Below are positions 20,385 to 31,100 of a stretch of DNA of 64,000 bases, one piece after another (within the stretch, counting starts at the first letter, position 1; the number at the start of each line of letters is the position of its first letter). The stretch is from Fulvia fulva. Taxonomy: Eukaryota; Ascomycota; Dothideomycetes; Mycosphaerellales; Mycosphaerellaceae. Made by a program: the position numbers and the translations under genes. The notes under the pieces were generated by a model. That model was not told the origin of the DNA and ran no database searches. It saw only the letters and a list, made by a program, of their open reading frames with translations. The DNA lies in the NCBI RefSeq assembly GCF_020509005.1, contig NC_063016.1, positions 5,704,001 through 5,768,000 of the forward strand, given 5' to 3'.

Positions 20385-23300
20385 ATGCCGAGCATGTTCT
20401 CGCGGAGACGAGGGAGCAGCGCCAGTCGACACAGCGCTGTGCCTCTCGACCAGACTACGCGATCCGCCGCCGCAACAGCTGCCGCCCAGGCCTTCATCGC
20501 TCGTCCGCCCTCGAATGGCAACCTCTCATCTGCTGCCGCGGCGGCAGCCTTACGATCTGTCACGAGCTCACCGGAGCCAGTCGGGAGCATACAGACGAAG
20601 CGAATGGTACGGCGAGGCTCGAATGCGTCCATTGGGAGCAACAGTATCATGAGCGCACGAGGAGGACTACAAAGACGCGACAGTGGAGGCTCTATGACCG
20701 AGCGGACATTCAGATCACCATCTCCAGGCGGCAGAGGCAATGGTGCAGTGTCTCCAGCTGTAAATGCGCCGCCTGTTCCGATGATACCCCAGAGCATTTA
20801 CACGAGGCAGCATCAGAGGTCATCGAGCATGGAGCCGCAGCAACGCGTCATCTCGCCGACCCCTGGGCGCGGTGAGAGAGCTTCGAGTATGGACAGGAGG
20901 ACTGGTCCCCCGAGCGCTGCAAGAAGGGGCGGAAAGAGGTTGTCGAATGTCAATGAAGAGCTGGACGGGACCAATAACAACAGTGGCGTCAACTTCTCGA
21001 GACCGAGGACCTCCCAGCCGAGCAGTCCAGTTTCGCCTACCACCGACAAGCAGTATACACATGGGCCTGGTAACTGGTTCTCTGAGCCCATTCCTGAAGC
21101 GACGCCCTCGCGACAGCCGGCCCAGAAGTCTGCCCTCGAATCGAAGATCGACAGGATACAAGCAGCAGCAGGGCAGCCCGTGAAGAGAGACGATACTGTT
21201 AATACTGCGCAGGGTACATATCTGCATCAAGCAGCCCAGCAGGTCGAGCTTGAGCGTCCCACAGCCAGTCGCTCAGGCTCTTACGAGACATCGGATGCAA
21301 TTATGGAATACGACCCGGCGTCAAGAACATTCATCTCGAGGCCAAGACCGCAGCCAAAGGTAGCACCTCCGCCAGCGCCCGTTCCAGCCCAACAGCTCCC
21401 GCAGATACCGAAGCTCAGACCTGGCCAGTACGATCCACACACACGGTCCATTGTCCCTTACCCGGAGCAGAAGACGTTAGCGCCGGCTTTGAACCAACGT
21501 GCGAGCTCGATGACAGTACTCTCGCAGAAGTCAAGGCCGATAATCGATACGAATGTTGCGCCGCCTCCACGGAATCCTGCTCGCCTGTCCCCGATCAGCA
21601 GTCCGTCAGCGAAAGGTCTGCACAAGCAGCCTTCAGTCGTACACGAGAGGCCATATGAAGAGGAGATACAAGCAAGCCCCAGCACGGGTAAATACATCAC
21701 GACTTCTGCTGGACCTGTCAAGGCATATGTTGCTCCTACAACCAGACAGCAAAGATCGTCGAGTCTCGACATTCCTCGTGGGTCATATGATGGTTCTACG
21801 CGAGGTCGGGGCTCTTCCACTTCGCCCAGCAGACACACCCACTTCTCTGCAAAGCCAGTCGTGCAGGGAACTATCCACAACCCTCCGCCACGCGATGTGT
21901 CGCCCATAAAGTCGGCACTGAAGCATTCGCCTGTGTCATCTGTTAGGACCAGCTCGCCGCTAGCAAACTTCTCTCCAGGACCGCGTTCTCCATCGAGCGA
22001 GACTTCAGACACTACATCCCAAACATCGCAGGATGCATTTTCAGGCAGGAAGAAGAAGAAGTCTGTCCGAGTCAGCTTCGACGAGCAGCCACAGGTCGTG
22101 GAGACCGTCACGAGTGCATCAATCCGGGCCCCTCTTGATGACTCCGAGGATGATGAGCTTATGAAGCCAAGACCTGCACTGCCAAGCTTCGGCAGTGTCA
22201 GGAATCAGCGCAATCCAGCGATTGCAGAGAAGGTCACAGAGACGCCACCAGAGAGACACGAAAGCAGCAGCGACCATGCAGTTGGTGGCATCCTCAGGAA
22301 CGCACATGAGGCAACGCTGCCTATTGCATCGGATATCACAAGTAAAGATGCTGCGGACTCTATCAGCGACGACAGTGATTCCGATCTTGGTGCCCCTCTG
22401 GCCACAAGCACTCCAGCCCAGCCGCAAGTTGTCGGTTCCACGAAGGACGAGCCTACATCTGAAGCACCAGTCATTCGAGACTTCGCTGCTGTGCCTGACA
22501 GCAACGTCGACCTTGATGTGCCTGCCATCAACTTGTTGCCGCCGACGCCTGGTGCCGAAGAAGAGCATAAGACGCTAAGCCCGGATTCGTCGCCAAAGCA
22601 CAAGCAATCTTTCGAGATCAACATGCCTGGTAGTTGGCGAACGAGCGGCTCACATGAAGCGGAAATTGCTTTCACTGTCGATGCCCAGAGCCAGGGCCCT
22701 GTCATTCCTGACGATCCGATAATTTACGAGAGTCCAATGGAGCATTCGCTATTGCTGTCACCGATCGATGAGTCTGAAGATGACTTCAGCGATGCCCCAG
22801 AGGACCAGTCGGAGTTTGACAATGGCGGCTTTGCTTCGCTGGATGCCATCGCTGTCAGCCCTATCATCAATGCCACGTCAACGAACGGCACAGCGGGCAC
22901 GACATCCCCTCCTGAGAGTCCCACGGCAAACAGGACAACAAAGAGCGGCGAGAGGGGTGACGTTGAAGATCGCAGATCTGATGGGGACTGGAGCCAAGCG
23001 ACGGCTTATTGGTCCAAGCTTAGTAGGCAACAGCGAGAGGCGATCGAGCGCGAGCATATGTCTTCTGACGATGAGTCTCGTCCTTCTGTGCCAATCGCAA
23101 GGAAGAAGAAGACTACCGCGCCGAAGCCAGCACCATCGGCTACCTATGAGGATGATGAAAGCCCGCGTGCTGCGCTGAAGCCAGCTCTTAAGCCAGCGAT
23201 GCGTAAGAGCATGCGTACTGAGCCTGAACCCGAACCTGTCGCTGCCCGCCCGGCGAGTCCCGAGATAACCATGCGCAAGAGTATGCGCTCTAGTGGCAGT

Positions 23301-24947
23301 GTGAATGCAGGCAATGGAACGAGTACCGCCCGCACTGGTGGTATGGCTTCGACGTTGCGGAATGGACCGCCAGCGCCGAAACAAAGACAGTCTACTACTC
23401 AGCCTGCTGGTGGATTCGCAAATAAGAGCATGCGGCCAACTTCGAGCGGGTCGCAAGCAAGTGTTGCGCTTGGTGCGTCCTCGGCAGGGGCTGCGATGGT
23501 AAAGCAGCGACAGCAGCAAAGTGCACCTGCACAAGACTCATCATATCCCCTTTTGAAGACTAAACCTGCTGCGAACGGCACGCCAGCAGTAAGCGCAAAG
23601 CTGCAGAAAGATCTTGCCAACGACTCGGATTCGGAAAGCAGCTTCAAGAAGCAGCGCAAGCAAAGAAGCGCTTCCACTAACACGACTGGTCGCTATAGTA
23701 TGGCCAAGAGCATGCGCGGCGGTGATGTTGCGAGCCCAGCACCAGCGCGACCAGTGTCGCCTGAGCCGGTACGTGGCAAGGGCAAAGACTCGTTCAGCAT
23801 ACGTTCATTGTCTCCCGCTGGTTCTTTCTTTGGCCGCAAGAAGCGTACAGAAGAAGTCAAGCAGTCCATTCGTGGCAGTACTACTGACAGCGGGTCACGT
23901 ATGAGTATGCGCAATCAGCCACCAGCAAGGACGATGAGGCCGCAAAGCACGCAGCAGTCGAAGCCGACTACATCAAGATTCAAGTCACGATTTGCGGATT
24001 CCGACGATGAAGATGATGACGACAAGCCAAGCAGCAGCTTCTTCAAGAGCAGATTCGCTACGGAGTCGGACGACGAGGATGATGATGTCTTCATACCTGC
24101 TACTTTGAGACCTGTGCGCGGCATCCCACGGAAGCAAGGCCAGACTGATGGCGACTCCACTGATCTAGAAGATGAGGAGGACAACTCGCGGACATCTTCA
24201 CGTGGACGGGAGAAGATGGCAGCACCTATCGTGCCAGCATCTGCGGATATCGACGCAGCCATGGAGATCGCACGAAAGAAGCTGGGCATCACCAGTGCCC
24301 CGACAGAGCCAGCAGCAGGTAATCAAGGTGGGGCATTGCAGCAAGGCAGTCTTCGAACCTCAGCTCCGCAGCCAGAACCAAAGAGCAAGCCAGAAGAAGT
24401 CGATACCACACCCAGGAAACGGGGCTGGAGTCTTCTACGCCGCAACCGAAACAGCGCAAGCTCGGTCACACAAGTCACAGCTCGTCCAACGAGCGATGTT
24501 CCACCTGTTCCACCTGTCTTGCCCAGTCCCACTCTGGCTGGTCCCATCGCCCCAGCGCTTGACACGACGGAGCAACCATCAACCCCCATGTCACGCCCAC
24601 AAAGCCCCACAGTGAGTCCCGCCGGCAGACTCATCCGCCGATCCTCCGCACAGCAAGCTCCACGCTTCAAGCGCGGCGACTCGACATACTCCAACGCTAC
24701 TGCTCCGCCCGCTGTAGGCGAGAGCACTGTGAACGGCGGCTGGCCTTTACCTCCAGTCCCCAATGTGCCAGACAAGTTCGCCGATCGTCCTTTCACGAGC
24801 GATGGCGGTCCACAAGTGAGGTTCGATGATAGCAGTGATGTTGGGATGAACTCTGCCGCGGAGGGGAGAGGTGGTGTGTATAGTGCGAGAACGGGCAAGA
24901 AGAAGAAGTTTGGGTTGTTGAGGAAGGCTTTTGGGTTGGCGGATTAG
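20385..24947 (+). CDS. Large intrinsically disordered protein with KSMR and FKSRF/DSDDED repeats
   Basis: Single exon of 1520 residues, almost entirely disordered and rich in Ser, Pro, Ala, Arg and Thr. The N-terminus has an Ala-rich stretch (AAATAAAQAF, SSAAAAAALRS) that recalls eisosome-type proteins. Many RRxS and SPxR sites follow, likely kinase targets. Residues about 930-1180 hold at least four copies of a KSMR motif: PAMRKSMR, ITMRKSMR, FANKSMRP, MAKSMRGG. Residues about 1195-1235 contain a tandem pair: FKSRFADSDDEDDDD, then FKSRFATESDDEDDD, followed by PVRGIPRKQGQ. The C-terminus is strongly basic and hydrophobic (GKKKKFGLLRKAFGL), a plausible amphipathic membrane-binding helix. There is no globular domain. 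Resemblance to eisosome or cortical scaffold proteins is a guess. The ATG at 20385 precedes another at 20394; both keep MFSRRRGSS. Confidence 0.75.
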   Translation: MPSMFSRRRGSSASRHSAVPLDQTTRSAAATAAAQAFIARPPSNGNLSSAAAAAALRSVTSSPEPVGSIQTKRMVRRGSNASIGSNSIMSARGGLQRRDSGGSMTERTFRSPSPGGRGNGAVSPAVNAPPVPMIPQSIYTRQHQRSSSMEPQQRVISPTPGRGERASSMDRRTGPPSAARRGGKRLSNVNEELDGTNNNSGVNFSRPRTSQPSSPVSPTTDKQYTHGPGNWFSEPIPEATPSRQPAQKSALESKIDRIQAAAGQPVKRDDTVNTAQGTYLHQAAQQVELERPTASRSGSYETSDAIMEYDPASRTFISRPRPQPKVAPPPAPVPAQQLPQIPKLRPGQYDPHTRSIVPYPEQKTLAPALNQRASSMTVLSQKSRPIIDTNVAPPPRNPARLSPISSPSAKGLHKQPSVVHERPYEEEIQASPSTGKYITTSAGPVKAYVAPTTRQQRSSSLDIPRGSYDGSTRGRGSSTSPSRHTHFSAKPVVQGTIHNPPPRDVSPIKSALKHSPVSSVRTSSPLANFSPGPRSPSSETSDTTSQTSQDAFSGRKKKKSVRVSFDEQPQVVETVTSASIRAPLDDSEDDELMKPRPALPSFGSVRNQRNPAIAEKVTETPPERHESSSDHAVGGILRNAHEATLPIASDITSKDAADSISDDSDSDLGAPLATSTPAQPQVVGSTKDEPTSEAPVIRDFAAVPDSNVDLDVPAINLLPPTPGAEEEHKTLSPDSSPKHKQSFEINMPGSWRTSGSHEAEIAFTVDAQSQGPVIPDDPIIYESPMEHSLLLSPIDESEDDFSDAPEDQSEFDNGGFASLDAIAVSPIINATSTNGTAGTTSPPESPTANRTTKSGERGDVEDRRSDGDWSQATAYWSKLSRQQREAIEREHMSSDDESRPSVPIARKKKTTAPKPAPSATYEDDESPRAALKPALKPAMRKSMRTEPEPEPVAARPASPEITMRKSMRSSGSVNAGNGTSTARTGGMASTLRNGPPAPKQRQSTTQPAGGFANKSMRPTSSGSQASVALGASSAGAAMVKQRQQQSAPAQDSSYPLLKTKPAANGTPAVSAKLQKDLANDSDSESSFKKQRKQRSASTNTTGRYSMAKSMRGGDVASPAPARPVSPEPVRGKGKDSFSIRSLSPAGSFFGRKKRTEEVKQSIRGSTTDSGSRMSMRNQPPARTMRPQSTQQSKPTTSRFKSRFADSDDEDDDDKPSSSFFKSRFATESDDEDDDVFIPATLRPVRGIPRKQGQTDGDSTDLEDEEDNSRTSSRGREKMAAPIVPASADIDAAMEIARKKLGITSAPTEPAAGNQGGALQQGSLRTSAPQPEPKSKPEEVDTTPRKRGWSLLRRNRNSASSVTQVTARPTSDVPPVPPVLPSPTLAGPIAPALDTTEQPSTPMSRPQSPTVSPAGRLIRRSSAQQAPRFKRGDSTYSNATAPPAVGESTVNGGWPLPPVPNVPDKFADRPFTSDGGPQVRFDDSSDVGMNSAAEGRGGVYSARTGKKKKFGLLRKAFGLAD

Positions 24948-25748
24948 AGAGACAAGAGGACGATGACGAGGGGAATAGAAAAGATTGATTGGTAATGTTT
25001 AGTAGTATTTCTTACAGGACTGAGAAAGAAGGGGCCAAGAGGAAAGCGACAGATGGGTGGTGGCAGAAGGATGGAGACGGAGAGTTTCATTTTTTTGTTT
25101 TGTTTTCATTATTGGAAAGCTTGAAAAGGTATACCCGGCCGCTGCAATGGCTATGTTTTTGTGTCTTGAGTTGTAGAGTGGTGGGTGGTTCGAAAGCAGT
25201 CAGTCAGGTATTAGTTAGCGAAATGCAGTTCTTATGTTCTCTTGTGCTTTATTATTATCATCTTTCCCAATGTTTGGTTGCATTTGAAGTGACGCTGCTA
25301 GAAGTTTGGCTTCTCTGAGATGGTCCGTTCACGATTCCACCGAGCAGTCACACCGTAGCGACGTGTGACACTCGAGCGTAGGTGAGGCGTTAGCGAGGGA
25401 GTGGAGTGGAGCTCTATTACTAGTTCTAAGATTTTCTTGGCGCTCTTTTGATTGGTTAATCAATCTGGCCGCGCCGTGCCTGTTGGCGAACTCGCAGTTG
25501 ATACCACGTATTAATACTGTTCGCAGCAGCATACGGGGAGTCGAACGCACGCCCGCGCGACAGGCGGGCAGCTAGAGCTCCACCGCTACGCTTACTCTTG
25601 GACGTTCACAACCGCCAACAGCAACAGCACATTTTCTCGGTGGCGTGAACGTTCCTAACCTTGCTCCCACTCCAATGCATCACACTTGCCATCATCAACA
25701 ACAACAACATCAAGATCAACACCACCTTCAAATTTGACACCGATCTCC
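24948..25748. other. Intergenic, no feature recognised
   Basis: About 800 bp. The first 370 bp are T-rich and probably the 3' UTR of the disordered-protein gene. The last 100 bp are AC-rich leader of the SDR gene (CAACAACAACATC). An ATG at 25686 in frame with the SDR offers a longer alternative start. Confidence 0.4.
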
Positions 25749-26781
25749 ATGCCACTACTACGCCCCTCTCTCATCATCGTAACCGGCTCAAACCGCGGCA
25801 TCGGGAAAGCAGTCTGTCAACAGATCCTCAAAAGACCGGATATTGGTCCTCTTAAACTCTTCGCGACATCACGTAGTGGCGAGGACTTGGGGCTGGAAAG
25901 TACGAAGGAGAGGCAGACGGTTTATCGGAGGCTTGATGTGAGTAAGAGGGAGAGTATTGATGCGTTGAGGGATGAGGTAAAGGCGGATAAGGATGGAGGA
26001 GGTGTGAGGCTTTTGGTTAACAATGCCGGTATCAACCTTGATAATGAGAAAGGGATGGGGAGGTTAGAGGCGGCGAGGAAGACTATTGGGGTTAATTTTG
26101 AGGGGACGTTGGATGTAAGTGGTTTCTTTCTCACTCAGATTCAGTCGCATGGCAAGTGGTGTTGGTGTTGATACAATACTGATGAGGATGTATACATAGA
26201 TGTGTTGCACCTTCCTCCCACATCTCTCGAAAGATACAGGGAGGATCGTGAATCTCTCCTCGGTAGCGTCGAGTTTGAAGCCGTATAGCGAGGAGATACA
26301 GAGGCGGTTTAGGAGTGCTCTGTTTCTCTCTGATGTGGAGACTTTGGCGGAGGAGTATCTCGTACGTCTCAATATGCTGACCTTCAGAAAACCATCGCTG
26401 ACTACGAACGACCCCAAGCACGCCGTCGAAACCTCCACAGAACAATCCTCCGGCTTCTCCATCCCACCCCGCCACTACGCCATGTCCAAAGCTCTCGTCC
26501 GCGCCATGACCCGCGTTCTATCTGGAGAACACCATGCCGCTCACCCAGAAAGCAAAATCTTAATCAACTCCTGCTGCCCCGGCTGGATCAACACCGATAT
26601 GGGCGGTCTCGTCGGAAGCGGGAGGACTATGCCGCCCAAGACGGCGGAGGAGGGAGCCGGGATTGTGATGAGGTTGGGGTTTGATGAGTTGGAGGACGAG
26701 GATAGGTGGGGTGTTAGTGGGGAGTATTGGGCGAACGAGAGTGTGAGGAGTAGGGGGTTGGGGAGTGTGCAGAGGTGGTAG
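25749..26781 (+). CDS. Short-chain dehydrogenase, carbonyl reductase (NADPH)-like
   Basis: Two exons (25749-26114, 26200-26781) around an 85-bp intron give 315 residues. TGSNRGIG (residues 12-19) binds the cofactor, and an Arg after the second strand (FATSRSG) favours NADPH. LLVNNAGI follows. The catalytic Ser is in GRIVNLSSVASSL, and the catalytic Tyr/Lys pair is in HYAMSKAL. CCPGWINTDMGG closes the fold. The insertion of about 40 residues between the Ser and Tyr blocks is typical of monomeric carbonyl reductases of the CBR1 group. These reduce quinones, aldehydes and ketones. The start at 25749 puts the Rossmann motif at the usual distance from the N-terminus; the in-frame ATG at 25686 would add 21 low-complexity residues. 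The intron restores NFEGTLD-MCCTFLPHL. Confidence 0.88.
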
Positions 26782-27032
26782 AGGATGGGTCAAGACTGAG
26801 CGAGGAGTTCGGATGCTGTTACAGTATCCTGATCGTTGGAATGGTCTGGCGATGTCATGGATATAGGCAGGGCGAGGAAAGCCCGATGTATCTTTTTTGC
26901 CAGGATAGTTCTATTTGTAGGGCAGGCGAGCTCTTCAGTCTTCACAGACTGGAGCTCCACTCTCGAGAGCTTCATCATCGATAGTTAAGTTACATTGCAT
27001 GTCCATATCAATCCATCCATCGACAGACAACC

Positions 27033-27398
27033 ATGTCATCTTCATCATCAAAAGACACCGTCATCAAAATCCCCCATCAAATCCAAAATCCTCACGATGG
27101 TTCTACGATCGCCGACCCCAAATTCTCGATGCTCGCAACGACCCGAAATAACCCCATCCCCAGAGACTTCGTTACCGACGACCCAAAGGGGCCAGACAGA
27201 CAGACAGCCACGCCCCTTCGCATACAGTACAGTACGTACATCGCGCGCACACATCAAGCCCCCCTCCCTCCCCTGTTCAAGCTACGCGACCCCCTCGCGT
27301 CGCTCTCGTGTCCATCACCAAAAGGAGCCCCAGCCCCAGCCCCGCCGCCCGAACCCAGTCCAACCCAACCGCACCGACCAGGACCTCTCACACTCTAA
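27033..27398 (+). CDS. Doubtful small ORF, Pro-rich
   Basis: An ATG in good context (AACCATGTC) opens a 121-codon frame. The first about 65 residues have ordinary composition (KDTVIKIPHQIQNPHDG, FSMLATTRNNPIPRDF) and the rest is proline-rich and repeat-derived. A GT at about 27235 with an AG near 27286 could be a short intron. No family was recognised. It may be a real small gene or chance. Confidence 0.25.
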   Translation: MSSSSSKDTVIKIPHQIQNPHDGSTIADPKFSMLATTRNNPIPRDFVTDDPKGPDRQTATPLRIQYSTYIARTHQAPLPPLFKLRDPLASLSCPSPKGAPAPAPPPEPSPTQPHRPGPLTL

Positions 27399-27713
27399 CC
27401 CTCGTCCTCGTCCTCGTCCTCGACAAGCATGACAACTTCACAAGGAACCAACCCTGCATGTCTCAAGACCCTGCGCCCCTGCGTCCCTGCGCTCGTGGCC
27501 TCACGGAGTCACGGACAGCTGATCGCTCCCAGCCTCCCACTACTACTACTGGGAGATACCCTCTTGCACGCCAGCCAGCCACAGGCCCATAGCAACGGCC
27601 GAAATTCAGGTAGGGTAGGGAGTCTCGCGATCCGTAGGTTTATAGTTGATGATGATGATCAGACGACGAAATAAGTAAGTTATCGATCGGTTGTGGTTGT
27701 GGTTGTGTTGTCA

Positions 27714-27743
27714 AATGTATGTATGTACTAATGTATGTATGTA
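27714..27743 (+). repeat. 14-bp direct repeat, GTAT-based
   Basis: AATGTATGTATGTA occurs at 27714-27727 and again at 27730-27743, separated by CT. Each copy is itself a short GTAT microsatellite. Confidence 0.8.
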
Positions 27744-27892
27744 GACCTCGTACTCATTCCTGCTGTGACTTTTACTTTTGCTTTTGCTTTTGCCATTTCC
27801 ATTCTCCTTCGTGGTTGCTTAAAAGGAAAATCATTACATACACTATACGTCTCCCTCTCCATTCACAACCAAAGCCAACGCCTCCTTCCGCC

Positions 27893-27917
27893 GATACGAT
27901 ACGATACAGTACGATAC
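27893..27917 (+). repeat. GATAC pentanucleotide repeat
   Basis: Three perfect GATAC units (27893-27907), then AGTAC and a further GATAC (27913-27917). Confidence 0.8.
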
Positions 27918-27947
27918 ACGATCTTGTACAATACTCGCTCTCGATGT

Positions 27948-27975
27948 ACACACACACACACACACACACACACAC
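27948..27975 (+). repeat. (AC)14 microsatellite
   Basis: Uninterrupted AC dinucleotide run of 28 bp, the longest pure microsatellite noticed in the window. Likely length-variable between isolates. Confidence 0.9.
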
Positions 27976-28135
27976 TCAAAAGAGAGAGAAGAGATGCTCG
28001 TTGCCGCTGCGTGTTCTTCACATACCACGATCTTGCCCAACCCCAACTCCAACGCCAAAACACATCCACAACCTTCCAACACGATGACGACGACCGCAAA
28101 CAAAACGCCGTGGTGGCTACACCTGATCACTTCGA

Positions 28136-31100
28136 TCAGAAAATCATACTCTTGACAGCATTCCGACTCCGATGGCCCCTCCTCGCACTCATAGGCGGCG
28201 TCTTAGGCCTCGATCCTTGATCCGCAAGAGGAGGTCCTGCCCTCACACCCTTCATCGGACTACTCGGCACACTCTTCGACGTAGATACCGGCTTGCGATC
28301 CACAACACTATTCTTCCTCACCGGCGGCGGCGGCTTCGTGAAATCCCTCATTTCCGTCAACGAAGACTGTCGCGGAGTAGGAGGTCCCTCAGCCCTCTCC
28401 CTCGCAAGAACAAGATCCGTCCAAGAAGCAGCCTTGCGACCAGGATCTGGCTTTCCGATGACTTGGCTGAGAGCTTCCATCCAGAGGTCTTTCTCCCCAC
28501 GGCTATCGGCGTAGAAGTCGATGGTTTCGCCGTTGGCGAAGCGGATTCGGAAGCCTTCCTCAACGTACTGGTAGCCTTCGTCTTCCTCCGCGAAGGCGGA
28601 CTTGCGGCGGCCGTGCTTGGAGGGGTTGCCTGACTTTGGATTTGCCACGAGGGTGCTCTTGTCGTCGACTAGGCGTGAGGCCTTGCCGAGGTTGATCACA
28701 GCGCGCTTTTGGTGGGTGTGCTCGTGGTATGCTGTAAGTCTGGGTCCCTGAAGACGGAATAGACGACGTCGCCAGTGTGTGCAATCGCCACCTTGTTGGC
28801 TGAGAAGACCTTCGTGGACGACTTCCTTGACTTCACTGGCTTTGCCCATCTCGCGAACAGCGCTGCTCATACTCTTCGGCATCTCTTCATCCGCGGCACC
28901 TGCTGGCTTGGGGACGTAGAGGAGTTCCACTTCCAAGTGACCAACAACGTAAGGTGGTCGTCGGATAGGACCATGGTTGCCGCGCTTGCTTCGGACACTG
29001 TTCACGACGTGCGAGTCGTTCTCCAAAGCCCACTCGTTGTAGCAGGGAACATCAACAGTCAGCTTTCTGCCAAAGCACTGCTTCTCGTGCGCCTTGAGGT
29101 TAACGTACGCACGCGCGAACGAGCCATCAGACTCATTGACGAGGTCGTGCAAGAGATCCCAAGCAGTTGGTTGTGTCGATGCCCGCTTCCGCCTGGCTTC
29201 GTCCTGCAGTCTTTGCTCCTCCGCCTCAGCAGCCTCGCGCTCTTGACGCTCTTTCTCGGCACGCTTCTTCGGACTCGTCAGGAAACGTGACAAGCTCGAT
29301 GACTTTGCGTGCTTTGGAGTCTTTGTCGGCGAGGAAGGCACTGGGCAGTTGGTCCTTGGTGGCGGTGGAAGCTTTGTGGTGAGAGTGAGCTGGAACTCGA
29401 GGTCATTCAACACGACCAGCTCGAACTCCTGCCCGATGGGTGCCGATTGACCAAGCTCCAGCTTGGAAGTCGTCACGCAATGCAGACCGTTGTCCAAAGT
29501 CATCTGGAAGTGGAGACGATTGTTTCGTGGGAGCGGTAGATCAAGGTTCTTCACCCCGGCAACCTTGACGAACAGCCGGCCACGTTCAACACCTTCAGCG
29601 ACCTCATCTTCGAGACTGCCCGTGCCTGCCGCGAAGTCCTCGTTCACGACACCAAGAGCGCTCTGATGACCAGGGAGGGGTGGTGCTGGACCATGTTGCG
29701 CTGCAGATGCTTGTCGCTGGCTCTCGCGCCTGGCCTTTCCATTCCATGGCTCAGTCTTGAGATACTGCTCCGCACTTGGCTTCCTGGAGTTGCCGCCTCT
29801 GAAGCCTCGTGAGCTAGGTCGTGAGGATGTGGGTGATGTTGGCGCATTCTCGTTTGAAGAAACTGTCCCTCGGCTGCTGTTCGAGAAGTTTCGGTTCGAG
29901 GCCACAACAACTTTCGTGTGCTGGCGCATGAGGTAACCCTTCTGCTTGCGAGGAGACACGTCAGTACCAGCGCTGAAATTAGTCTGTGGCGAGAAGGGAG
30001 TTGGAGCATGTGATAGGCCCTCTGGCGAATCGAAACCGCCGGCAGAGTTGAAAGACGAAAGCTCAGAGCTTCGAGCCTGCTGGGAAGGCAGGTCGGATCT
30101 GGCAAGAAGGGGTGGAGGGAAGAATGACCGCACCTTTTGACTCTCGATGACACGATCAAAGGCCTGGTCAAGACCAAGACCGTCGTTCTGGTCATCGACA
30201 GCGAGCGAAGGAATCTCCAGGTTCAGCTTGGCCATCTTACGGCTCTCGCGGCGCTTCGTTTCTGGACTCGTGACCGCAGAAGACTCGACAGCCGAGTCGG
30301 CCTTGGACTCGGTTCCCTCGGATGAGTACGTCGTAGCATGTTTCTCATCGACATCGATGTCGCTCTCGGTGGCTTCAGGAACCTGGTCGACCTCTGCTCT
30401 GTATGCTTCGGGAATGGCTGCTGGTACAGGGTGACTGGCACTAACAGTACGTCGCTGCTCAGCCATGGTTGCGAAGTCTGCAGGAGTGGCAGAAGGGCGT
30501 GCCTTGAGTTGACCGTTCGTCCGGATGGTCGCGCGTCGTTCTGGGATCACTGGGCTATCTCGCTCGGGCTCCTCGAGGGCAGGCTCCTCTAGTACCGAGA
30601 TCTGACTTTCAGAGTGGTGGATCACAGAGCCAGAAGGGGACGGTGGTGGGGAGAACTCAGCTCCATCGTAGGCTGGACGTGGCAGATCTTTCATCGCGGG
30701 CTTGATGTCAGCTGCTGGTGGCAAGACCGGTGCGTTTGCAGTAATGTCGAGCTGTTTGGTGTTCTCGTGTGACTGTGGTGGAGATGGCTCGATATACTGG
30801 CCCATGCCAAAGTCAAAGTCGTCGCTACTGAGATATGCTGGCAGGCCCATGAAGTCTCCGACTGAGGATTTCTTTGGGGTTGGTCTGGTCTCAGCCTCTG
30901 CCTGCGAGTAGTCCTTGACACTCAGCAGCTGCATCGCATCTTGCAACGATTCCTTGCCATCGTCGACAACGGGTGCGTTTTCATGCTGGGCATGTAGTGT
31001 GGTGCTCTCCGCTTCTGGCTCGACAGATGAGTAACGACTTCCAGACTCATCGCCATCTTCGCTTGGTGAGCCAACATCATGGCGCAAGACCGAAGACTGT

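Larger units (their letters stand above)
26782..28135. other. Simple-sequence-rich intergenic region
   Basis: About 1.35 kb between convergent genes, unusually full of short tandem repeats: TCCTCG units near 27400-27425, GTATGTAT units near 27715-27745, GATAC units near 27893-27917 and an AC run at 27948-27975. One weak ORF candidate is listed separately. No other gene could be supported. Confidence 0.5.

Noticed and set aside
25329..25600. Possible tRNA gene suggested by a GGAGTCGAACGC-like stretch
   Set aside because: No A box, anticodon arm or acceptor pairing could be formed at the right spacing.
26341..26400. Possible extra intron in the carbonyl-reductase-like gene (GTACGT...TTCAG)
   Set aside because: Only about 26 bp, too short for a fungal intron, and removal shifts the frame away from the YAMSKA active-site block.
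27948..27975. AC run considered as part of a telomere-like or mobile-element terminus
   Set aside because: No telomeric unit, terminal inverted repeat or target-site duplication was seen nearby; it is a plain microsatellite.
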